Positions 55,206 to 64,000 of a DNA stretch of 64,000 nt are shown here, piece after piece. Under the pieces are notes generated by a model, which made no database searches, was not told the DNA's origin, and was given only the letters and a program-made list of their open reading frames with translations. The number at the start of each line of letters is the position of its first letter. Within the stretch, counting starts at the first letter, position 1. The stretch comes from Arctopsyche grandis (Eukaryota > Arthropoda > Insecta > Trichoptera > Hydropsychidae). The stretch is from the NCBI RefSeq assembly GCF_051622035.1, contig NC_135358.1:19006501-19070500 (forward strand), written 5' to 3'. The position numbers and the translations under genes were made by a program.

Positions 55206-55980
55206 CAAGGCTGTGGAGTCATTGAAAATTGAGTTGTTTCTCATTGTATGTACTAAGTTTGAAATATCTCTTGAGTACTAATACAGAGTGCCGAGTATAT
55301 ACGTGAGATGATTTGATAATCTTTTAATATAAACTTTTTTCTTTTAAAGTTTTATTTATTTATTACATACCTCTTATTATTTATGAACATTCATGAAACT
55401 AATAAAATGTAATCATTTAGACTATCCAGCACTGCAAGACAACAACCCTGCACAGCAGTGCACGGAAAAGATTGCTTCTATTCATACTATACAGCAGCGC
55501 ATGTTCCGACTTGACGATATTTGACAATTCACAAAGTTAAATTTTGTCACAATATGACGTTTCCGAAAATATTAATATACGCATGCACATTTTCATCAGT
55601 ACGCTTGCACTTGCTACTGTCCCGTCGTGCGTGAATATTTCCAGTGACGTGTACTGCTGTATAATATGAAGAGATTGTGTCGGCTACTGCTGCTACGTCT
55701 ACGCCACGTACATATACTCTTCGTACTGCCGTTTACGTGCAGCTGCCGGTCTATGCTGTGCCAGTATGAACAGATATTTCGCAGTAACGAATTTGTCAAA
55801 TATCAGGCCTGTCCTCAATTTCACCTAAACATGAGAAAAAGATAGAAACACCGCCTCTCAGATCTGCGTACAGTACGATATTCATATACATTATTAAATA
55901 AATAAATACATGTCGGAGTCGGAGTCGGAGTCGCTCGAATTTTTAATATGTTTATATGTAGTCGCGACTCCACAGCCCTG
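55206..55980. mobile_element. non-autonomous hAT element with CA(A/G)GGCTGTGGAGTC ends
   Basis: Left CAAGGCTGTGGAGTC and right GACTCCACAGCCCTG are inverted. The flanks GTATTTTT (55198-55205) and GTTTTTTT (55981-55988) fit an 8-bp target duplication with one change. Near the right end is a (GGAGTC)n run (55917-55933). This end sequence is a widespread arthropod hAT type. The interior has no transposase. Confidence 0.8.
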
Positions 55981-56865
55981 GTTTTTTTTTTATTCGAATC
56001 CACGTTGAATGAAATGATGTGGTGGAAAAAAGTCTTCTCATCACAAGTCTTTTGAGGCTTTTAAAAAGACGCGAGGACTCTATTGAAGCGGTAGTATTAT
56101 AGGTATACATAAATACTCTGCCTATACATACATATATACATACGTGTATGTATACTGATGATGTTTTCGAAAAGCGTTTGAGATTTCTGTTCTGTACGTG
56201 CAGTATGTTTATTGGTGGTTCGTGTTTCGTGTTGTAAACGGGTATACATACGTACGCATTTTAATAAGTGTGCTTTATTTTTAAAAGCGCATTTCATTTT
56301 ATTTTAAATATTTACAAACCGGTCCACATTGTTTTCCGCATACAAATAACCATACGCACGCACGACATAGTAAATGTTGCATTCAATAATTTTGATTGAA
56401 TTTTCACGTTTACATTTGTTGAATAAAAAGACTGCATTTAAATTTATGAATTTGTACAACATTATTTTTTTCATTATTTAAAAACTTTTAGTTATTTTGG
56501 ACACGGACATTGTATGTGAACAGCCGACGAATATTTATTGTATGAATATTTAAGTTTTACAGTACAAAGCTTTTCATTAAAAGTTTGATTTATCCTCTAC
56601 TTATGTACCTGCATAATTTGATTTAAATAAATTAATGTATAGGATAATGATAAATAGCCAAAATAAAATATTCAAAGCAATAACTGATACTAACTTTAAA
56701 ATATTGTTACTATTTATACTATTGTCACTAATATCTATCGTATATACTGCACTAATTTGATTTATATCAAAATGTTCCTGAATATACGTACATATTTTAA
56801 AGGTTTTTTTTGTATCATGCCATGTACTCGTATATGGCGAATTCATCGACATTATGTAGTTATAG
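55981..56865. other. bazooka intron, no recognised feature
   Basis: AT-rich sequence with (ACAT)n runs. No recognised coding or repeat structure. Confidence 0.35.
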
Positions 56866-57170
56866 GTGTCCCGACAAAACCGCACGGGACAAAATCGCTT
56901 GAACGAAACTGTGCAGCGACAAAAGCGCGCAGACCAAAATACCGCGTCTACAAAATAATAAATATAGAAGGGGCTTATAAATAAATACAAAAACAAGTAA
57001 TTGAAAACAAGTATTAGAAAAATCCGGTAGAACACAACAGTGATAAAATAATAATTGTTTATTTATTTTGAAAGTGTACTTTTTGATTATTTTGGTATTT
57101 AAGTACGATTTTGTCGCTGCGCGGTTTCGTCCAAGCGATTTTTTCCCGCAAGGTTTTTCGCCGTACTTAA
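56866..57170. mobile_element. foldback element with CGACAAAA-C-GC repeats
   Basis: Left arm units CCGACAAAACCGCACGGGAC, AAAATCGCTTG, ACGAAACTGTGCAGCGACAA are mirrored in the right arm TTTTGTCGCTGCGCGGTTTC, GTCCAAGCGATTTTTTCCCG. Arms of about 80 bases enclose about 140 AT-rich bases. It has the same architecture as 34490-35316, with a different unit. Confidence 0.75.
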
Positions 57171-58193
57171 AACCCCCCCCCAACAAAAGTTTTTCTATAT
57201 GTGCAGTGTATAAATGTTTAATTACATCAGAAGGCAAATTCGATGATGTTAGACCGACTTGCAGTTTGTCCAAATACAGCTTCATATGAGGATCGTTTGA
57301 TTCCTTAATGGAATTTTTCAGAAATTTGATAGTCCTCAGTCCTTTCTTACAATTGGTGCTGTTATGATCTAGCATCCAAATCGATATCATGTTTTCACCG
57401 ACTGGGTTGGCGAAATTATACTTCTATTATTGAAATAATAATTTCACTGTAACATATTGCATATGTTGAGATTGAAATTTAATAAGATTATACTCCGAGC
57501 AAACACACAGAATATAAGGAACATCGTACATATTATAATTTATACATTATCATACACGTTGTTAGTCACAGGTAGTTTCCGGTTAGGGACTTAATTCGCA
57601 CACCTTGCTCTTATTCTTGGAAATGATTACACACGCACACGTATTTACTTTACTTTGCCCCATTCAAGTGCCACTATGTGGAGGCTCAAACGAAGATGAG
57701 CTGATGTATTATATGTACATACATATCTTCGCTTTTGTTATTGTTTGTTTGTTATTTCTAGCGCACGTGGATGACAGGCTTGTTGCCCGACCTTTTATCA
57801 TAGACTGTGGTTATGGTTCCGATTTTAAAAACTGCGATATTAATACGTACATAAGTACGCAGTATATTACTTCTGTGTTTGCATATGTATGTACAATGCT
57901 CTCATGTTGGGGGAAACAATTGTCAACATTTATGTTTGCAATTCGTAATTTTTTATTAGTTCGGAAATTCTTTTATCGCAATATAATAGAAATATTTACA
58001 CGAACACGATTGTATTATTAACTGTCCAAAAACCACTCATTTTCAATATATAGAAAATTATTTCGCATGTGTATGAAACTCTAGGAAAACGTGTTTTACT
58101 GTACCGATTATTAAAAAAAAACACGCTGTCATCACATATTTGTTTGAAGCCTCTTCCAACGTATATTGTACTAAATTTTTAATTGTTCATTTT
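57171..58193. other. bazooka intron, no recognised feature
   Basis: The 138-codon frame at 57605-58021 is Phe/Ile/Cys-rich without a motif and lacks splice context. I do not call it a gene. Confidence 0.3.
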
Positions 58194-58532
58194 TCGCTTT
58201 CGATTCTTATACCGGGTTGACACTAGGGATTCCAATTCTGAATATTCGATTACTTTTTATACGAACTTATTTTTTTTATTTTCAATCTACAGCACATTTA
58301 GTTATCTTGAACTTCTTAAAACTACAAATAAATAATTTAAAGCTACTATTCGAATATATTGGAATATTTGGGATCCCTAGCTGACACGATACAAGTGCAC
58401 TAAGACCGAGTTCGCTAATATGGTCAATCGGACGTTACTCGTAATGTGGCAATGTCCGAGTAGAGTGACATCCGAGTAACGTCCGAGTGAGTGCATTCGT
58501 ATCGTGTCAACCCGGTGTAAGAATCGAAAGCG
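58194..58532. mobile_element. MITE with GTTGACACGATAC family ends, copy 2, interrupted
   Basis: CGCTTTCGATTCTTATACCG at left is inverted as CGGTGTAAGAATCGAAAGCG at right, followed inward by GGGTTGACAC / GTGTCAACCC. The interior CGGACGTTACTCG and CGAGTAACGTCCGAG also pair. A hAT-like element splits the left arm. Confidence 0.85.
58224..58379. mobile_element. 156-bp hAT-like MITE nested in the previous element
   Basis: Starts TAGGGATTCC and ends GGGATCCCTA. The flanks GTTGACAC (58216-58223) and GCTGACAC (58380-58387) are an 8-bp target duplication differing at one base. Inner ATTCGAATA strings are inverted too. Confidence 0.85.
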
Positions 58533-60190
58533 AAGCTACATATGTATGTATATATATATTAATAAATAATTATTAATTACGGAAAAACATTGCGCATTAT
58601 CTGACCTCGGTTTGCGTTGTCTCTTTTGCCAAAAGTTGCATGGGCGGCTTCTTATATTTATTCGTTTTGTCAAATCTAATACTAAATGAAAAAAAAAGAA
58701 TTCAGAAAACAAAAAAAAAATGAAGCATCGGAAACATAAAAATATCATGACATCCGAAAAATGATCCAAAATGCAAATTAGCATCATTTTGATGGAATAT
58801 TTGCCGATGAGCGTTGTTAAAATTGTCAGAAAAAATATCTACTGCAATTTTGTCTCTAAATAGACAGATATTTCTTACAAAAAAATTGGAAAAATCCTTC
58901 TTTTCAAATAGAGTGGCTATATTTGGATTAGTCTTCCAAATGTATTAGTAACTTATAGTAACCTCTGTAAAAATAAACTTGATGATATCCCGAAAAATAA
59001 TGGATTTTTGTAATTCTTCTTTCCTTTTTTAGTATATTCTTTTTGTATTTTATTTCCTCTAGTTTGGTTTTATATTTATTTTTTGTTATTATAATTGTCA
59101 AACCCCTTGGGTCCATCGGATAATGCAGCTTTTCCCAAGTATTTTAAATAAAAAATAAACATGTATAGCAAAGATTTAAATATTTTTAATCTCTATTAGT
59201 ACAACTGGGAGGATGGGGGGCGTTAAACGCCTTATTAAATTACAAAATAAATTATTATGTATGGTATGATTTTTGAAAATAGGCTGCCAAGGGGTAGGCG
59301 AATCAAAAGGTAAACCGATATTATGAACTAATATGTATGTTTGTCCCTGTATGTATGTACAAGGCTTTACTCCTAGTATTCTAAACAACAGAGAAAGCAT
59401 CACTAATCGATTTCTTATTGCGTATATCGAAATCGTTTCATTTTATTGCAAACATTCGAAAGAGCAACGTTTGTACCGCGGAAAACCAGTGTGGGTCGTC
59501 GCCTATTTCACAATTCAATTTTTTAACTTCGTTTATCGGTCGTTCTCAAATTGTCGTTGCGTAAACATTCTGCGGCATGCAAATACGATTTAAATTTTAG
59601 CATACATAATATGCAATGTCGTTCCTGTTCGTTTGAATAACGCATGACATTGTACAGAGTCGAGATCAAACGTGCATTCTTAATTAGGAATCAAGGTGTG
59701 TATCACCGCAAATATCTACGGTGTGATTCAGTCGATATTGAATACCACTATGAATGTGTATATATGTACATATATATGGTGCTCCATATTCCATTCATTG
59801 TTCTATCCGACGCAGTGAGAATATCGTTACATAATTAAAAAAAAATTGCACATGCACGCTCCGAAATATGCGTTTCGCAACGTGAAGTGCATACGGTGGT
59901 TTTTTTGTTTTTTATTGAAACTCGGATACTTTAGATTCAGAATGCAGTTATTATTTGTTATTAATCGTTTTGGGGGCGTTATTTGTATCGGTTTCTCACG
60001 CGTTTTGTTTCGCACGCTGGCATGATAGTGTTTTAGATTTCGTGTTGAATGTTCCTCTATGTATGGTATCGATTCGATGCTGTATTGTTTCAAATTTTTG
60101 AGTATTATGTGTTTTTGAAGGAGACAGTGTGATTTTCATTGAGTCTGCGACACATCCTGTTGCATTTGAACACCATTCAGTGTATGTATA
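58533..60190. other. bazooka intron, no recognised feature
   Basis: AT-rich. Open frames at 59333-60211 are short, overlapping and on both strands. Confidence 0.35.
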
Positions 60191-60636
60191 TGTTACAGTC
60201 CGAGTGTTCACTCCGGTTCGTTCACGAACATACTAGTATGTTCATGAATGAACTATTTTAGTTTAAGTGCTAAGTTCAGTCAAAGTTATCTTTAAATAGA
60301 CTTACACAAGTGTCGCATGAAATTTAAGCTGTCAAAACCATTGAGATGTCAAAACGCGAAGTATTTAAAAAATAAATTCAATGGAAACCACATTACAACG
60401 TAGCTATAATTCCTGTTTCCGTTAATATATTCAAAATATTGGAACCTAGAGTAAGCATAGAGGGTGGGACAAACAATTGAGAATACTTAAACTTATGCCT
60501 AATAGTTTGTGCATGAAGAAATTGGTTCGTTTGTTAAATTTTTATTTACTGTACAATATAACTGGCCAGTTTGGTTCATATTATGAGCAAGCTAGTACGT
60601 TCATGAACGAACGAAATGTACACTTCGACTGTAACA
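60191..60636. mobile_element. MITE with TGTTACAGTC ends, better copy
   Basis: TGTTACAGTCCGAGTGTTCA at left mirrors ACTTCGACTGTAACA at right, and GTTCATGAACGAAC words are repeated in both arms. It is flanked by TA-containing sequence, consistent with a TA target. Colinear with 11608-12002. No transposase. Confidence 0.75.
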
Positions 60637-60693
60637 TATTACATATGTATTCAATGTATTGTAGAAGTTGCTATAAATATTTAAATTATTATA

Positions 60694-60840
60694 TACTAGT
60701 GTTTTTACCCGGCTACGCTCGGTATTTATAATATAAACGCTTAAACATGGCCAATCTAATTGTAAACATTTTATTAAATTTATTTGAATAGTTTTATTTC
60801 ATTAAATTGAACGTCACTGATTCTACGACCCGTGAACAAA
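60694..60840 (+). repeat. dispersed repeat with ACCCGGCTACGCTCGGT motif, copy 2
   Basis: Opens ACTAGTGTTTTTACCCGGCT and is colinear with the minus strand of 48560-48726. It is followed by an A-rich (AAAC)n run, which could be a retroelement tail. Confidence 0.6.
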
Positions 60841-63154
60841 CGAAACAAACAAACATACATACATATAAAGTCTCTTTCGAAATTATATATAAGATTTGCT
60901 GCATAAATGTATTGCATTATCGGTTTTTTTTATCTATGCTTCACGCAATAGATGACGTTCAAGAGAAAATTTGGCCTTGATATTTTATCTGATTTGAATC
61001 TAGTATCGATTCCTGATCATATTTTCATATATCATATTTTTTGGAGCTTATTCGAACATATTTAATCTTATCACACTGAAACTTTTGTAAATGAAATGCT
61101 AATCGCTACGTTATAGTTTTATATCTCCTAAATTGCATAATACTTTAGTTGAATCTTTTCTTCATACGATATTTTTTTCTGAACCGGAAGTACCTTTTTG
61201 TATAGGTTTTAGCTTGTTTTTCGTGCATGCATGTTAATTTAGTTAACGTATGGTGTTGTATATCTCATTGTATAGAACGTAGTCGATACACTTGCTTATA
61301 ATATTTATATGATTGCTCAATGAAATAATGGCAGTGCTGAGAATTTTAAATATTGGTTGGATTCACCGTATCAATTCTAGATTTACTATCACAGTTCACT
61401 GCCGTGAAAACGTGAATTTTTCTTCGAATTTTGTTTGAGCTGTCAGATAAGTTATTAAATTAGCATCAGATAATGTTAATTTGTCGTTCCATCACATGGA
61501 ACGTTCTGAACTATCATGATCAAGATGACACGATCGTATACATCAGGAATGAGATCGACATTTCCAGATATAATTATGTATGTATGTATATGCAGAATAT
61601 AATACGTATTTGTGATCAATGTTTAATCATTGGTCACTAATGCAGTTACAATTTAAACGTGTGAGTTTCATATTCGTTTGAAATCTGCCCAATAACAATG
61701 TACTTGCATCGAAATCCTATTGCAGTGACTCACTTTTGATATTAAAATAAGTAATGGTGTGCAGTGTGTAAAAAAAAATAGGCTTTGATCATTTGGTTCC
61801 GTAAGTTAGATAGATGGTCGAATGTGCATTTTTGCAATTGCATCACCTTTTCGTTGCTACCTTCAAATATGCACATACATAGTTGATTTTAACGGAAAGA
61901 GAATATTTTTTTGTGGTATCGTATGTTATATGGTCGTGTACTTTTCGTTGAATTGTTTGCATTTAACGTACTTCAGTATGATTATCTTCAGGTATTCACG
62001 TTTTTATTTGATTAACAGGTACGTTACTTAGATTACAAATGTGTGCATAGTATTTCAAAAAATTCTTATCAATTCTACACAATCCGATAGTTGTCTTCAT
62101 ACGCCCACTTTTTTGCAGTGCTAAACTTTAATAGACATGAATTTACACAAATATTTTGCTTTTTTTTCATAATTTATTGTTTTTTATCGCATTTTGTTTG
62201 CATAATATTACACAGGTGGTGTATAATTTTTAACTGGTGTGCGACTTTGCTAACTTTACTTTAAAGCTTGTATGAATTTTCGATAGATGGCGCTATGTAC
62301 TTGGTAATAATTTAAAACATTTTAGCGGTATGTACATATTTGGTAACTAACCTGAAGTGTTTATTCAGAATGTGGCCGTATTTTTTCAATATTTGCTCTG
62401 CACATTTTAATATGTTTGAAACCCAATCTGTCGAACAGTTTATAATTAATCAAAAAGAAATGTTGAATCAATACGTATTTGTATGAGTCATCGAGATTAC
62501 ACTTTTTTTCATTCGCGGAATTTTCGTATTGTTAACACTACTAGATAGTATTAGGAACGTTCTTGTGCAATACTGTGTCTGTCTTGCACAAGTGCCGAGA
62601 GCCACGAAAGCGGGTTATCTTGTCAGAAAACTCCACAACCATTGCAAATAATAAAACGCGAAACTATGCGCGAAGAAAGTACGTGGGAATGTTTTCTGTA
62701 GCGAAGTAAATGCATTTGGAACGTTTATTGGAAATACAAGATTTCGCTGGATCTATCTATCAACATTTAAAAAAAGACGAAGTGATTCACATACACTGAT
62801 TTGAAATTGTACGTTTGAATCACACGGAACAAACAGGTTTTTCGTGCCCTTCCTAAGTCAGTGTCTTGAACGAGATGTAGGGGTTGTTGCCGGATATCCC
62901 GTGTTGCGGCTCAGCGAATCTGACCTCTTTGTTGTGTCGAGAATAGTCGGAGTTGAACTTGAAATACCTAATACTATGCCTATACATGCCTTTTTATAGT
63001 ATTCATATTCATGCCTCGATACATTATGTAAAAATCTGCTTCATTTACAAACACACATTAAAAAAAAATGGTATCAACGAATTTTTCACATCTTCACAAG
63101 TAGCAATGAAAGTTTTAATAGTAAATTTTTTTTTTTTATATATACATACATATG
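60841..63154. other. bazooka intron, no recognised feature
   Basis: Over 2 kb of unique-looking sequence. No exon matching Par-3 or any repeat end was recognised. Confidence 0.35.
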
Positions 63155-63220
63155 ATGTCCAATGCACTTAAAGAAGTATGGAACACTGTACGCTCGGCAC
63201 TACGAAGAGAGAGGTAGGGA
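63155..63220 (+). mobile_element. short RTE LINE fragment
   Basis: ATGTCCAATGCACTTAAAGA, AGTATGGAACACTGTACGCT and GAGAGAGGTAGG match 660-720 with a few changes. The same element is represented only by this short piece here. Confidence 0.55.
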
Positions 63221-63275
63221 AACGAATAAGTGGGTGAGAAGTATTTATTTCAGTTTAAGTTTGGACCATTGTGGC

Positions 63276-63883
63276 CAGGGCCGGCCCTAAGAGGCATCAG
63301 ACTAGGCACGTGCCTAGGGCGCTACGAGGCGCCCCCATTTTTCTTTTTTTTTGATTATTAAATTAAAAATAATTTGGTTTTCTTTGAACTTATAAAACAT
63401 TCTATATTCAACTTAATTTTTCTACTCGAAGTAACAATACTGCTTGTAAAATATTACAATTTATGAGGAACGCAGAACTGTCAAATATCAACGATTCACG
63501 AATAAAAGTTGCAAACTGTCGTCGGTACAATGGTAATTTGAAATTGTGTTTCATATAAAATAGAGCTGAAACATGTACATATTTATATATACATACATAT
63601 GTATATATCAGGGATGGATTTGCTTCACGAGATTAAATATCAACCAACCATATTCGAAAAAAAAATGTCTATAAATTGTTGAATATAAATTAATAATTAA
63701 TTAGAGTTATCCGTTTATTTTATTTTATTCATTTTTATATATAAAACGTTTTTGTTTTTGTCTTAATATATTTTTCTTCAACATAAAATTTCAAGAACTT
63801 TCATGAAATTTATTGTTAAAAATGTATGGGGCTATCTGAAACCAATCTCCCTATGGGCGCCATATACCCTCGGGCCGGGCATG
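63276..63883. mobile_element. non-autonomous hAT element with CAGGGCCGGCCC ends
   Basis: Starts CAGGGCCGGCCCTAAG and ends CTCGGGCCGGGCATG. It is flanked by a perfect 8-bp duplication ATTGTGGC (63268-63275 and 63884-63891). A GTGCCTAGGGCGC patch follows the left end, as in the relic ending at 48039. The interior (63440-63550) resembles that relic's 47700-47830. No transposase. Confidence 0.88.
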
Positions 63884-64000
63884 ATTGTGGCATTACAGGA
63901 GTTATACAAAACATGTCGATAATATACAGAAATATGAGAAAACAAGATATGTATACATATATGTATATTAAGACAAAAATACATTTATACATAATCACAA
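63884..64000 (-). mobile_element. LINE/SINE tail fragment, split by the hAT element
   Basis: Joining 63262-63275 to 63892 onward without the insertion and one target copy gives GGACCATTGTGGCATTACAG followed by GA, the minus-strand form of the shared LINE/SINE tail hairpin. Sequence beyond 63900 no longer matches the SINE. Confidence 0.5.

Noticed and set aside
57605..58021. 138-codon plus-strand frame
   Set aside because: No motif and no splice context; it looks like a chance frame.

Overview
The window is animal nuclear DNA, almost certainly insect. It is AT-rich, has short coding exons with GT..AG introns, and carries many TACATATGTA-type microsatellites, tRNA-derived SINEs, non-LTR retrotransposons and short inverted-repeat DNA transposons. 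The two genes recognised match insect proteins closely. I cannot fix the order; a holometabolous insect (fly or moth) is the best guess. There are no bacterial features, CRISPR arrays or rRNA genes.

Layout. 1-23.5 kb: no recognised coding gene; repeat islands (an RTE-type LINE tail, a SINE cluster at 5.3-6.7 kb, a three-layer nested insertion at 14.1-15.4 kb, several MITEs) in otherwise featureless DNA, with one possible 5' non-coding exon at 22.66-22.80 kb. 23.5-39.0 kb: a complete plus-strand gene for a Ca2+/calmodulin-type transmembrane adenylyl cyclase, the rutabaga (rut)/ADCY1 orthologue. I assembled 18 coding exons whose phases all agree, giving 1770 residues; a 74-codon exon with phase 0 at both ends looks like an optional cassette (1696 residues without it). 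The introns hold a SINE, a TTAA-target MITE and three long inverted-repeat elements. 39.0-41.0 kb: probable long 3' UTR. 41.5-43.7 kb: hAT and Jockey-type relics. 43.7-44.2 kb: GC-rich promoter-like block and the first coding exon of the polarity gene bazooka/par-3, plus strand. 44.2-64.0 kb: apparently the first intron of bazooka, with many mobile-element copies and no further exon that I could recognise.

The two genes are unrelated in function: rut makes cAMP downstream of calcium and G-protein signals in neurons, and Par-3/Baz organises cell polarity. They are head-to-tail neighbours about 5 kb apart. The richest material for follow-up is the mobile-element biology. A SINE family and a LINE share a 3' tail hairpin whose stem changes while both sides keep pairing. 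A TTAA-target MITE sits inside an old SINE and carries a younger SINE. Foldback elements are built of punctuated GACAAAA-type repeats. Several nested hAT insertions have readable 8-bp target duplications.
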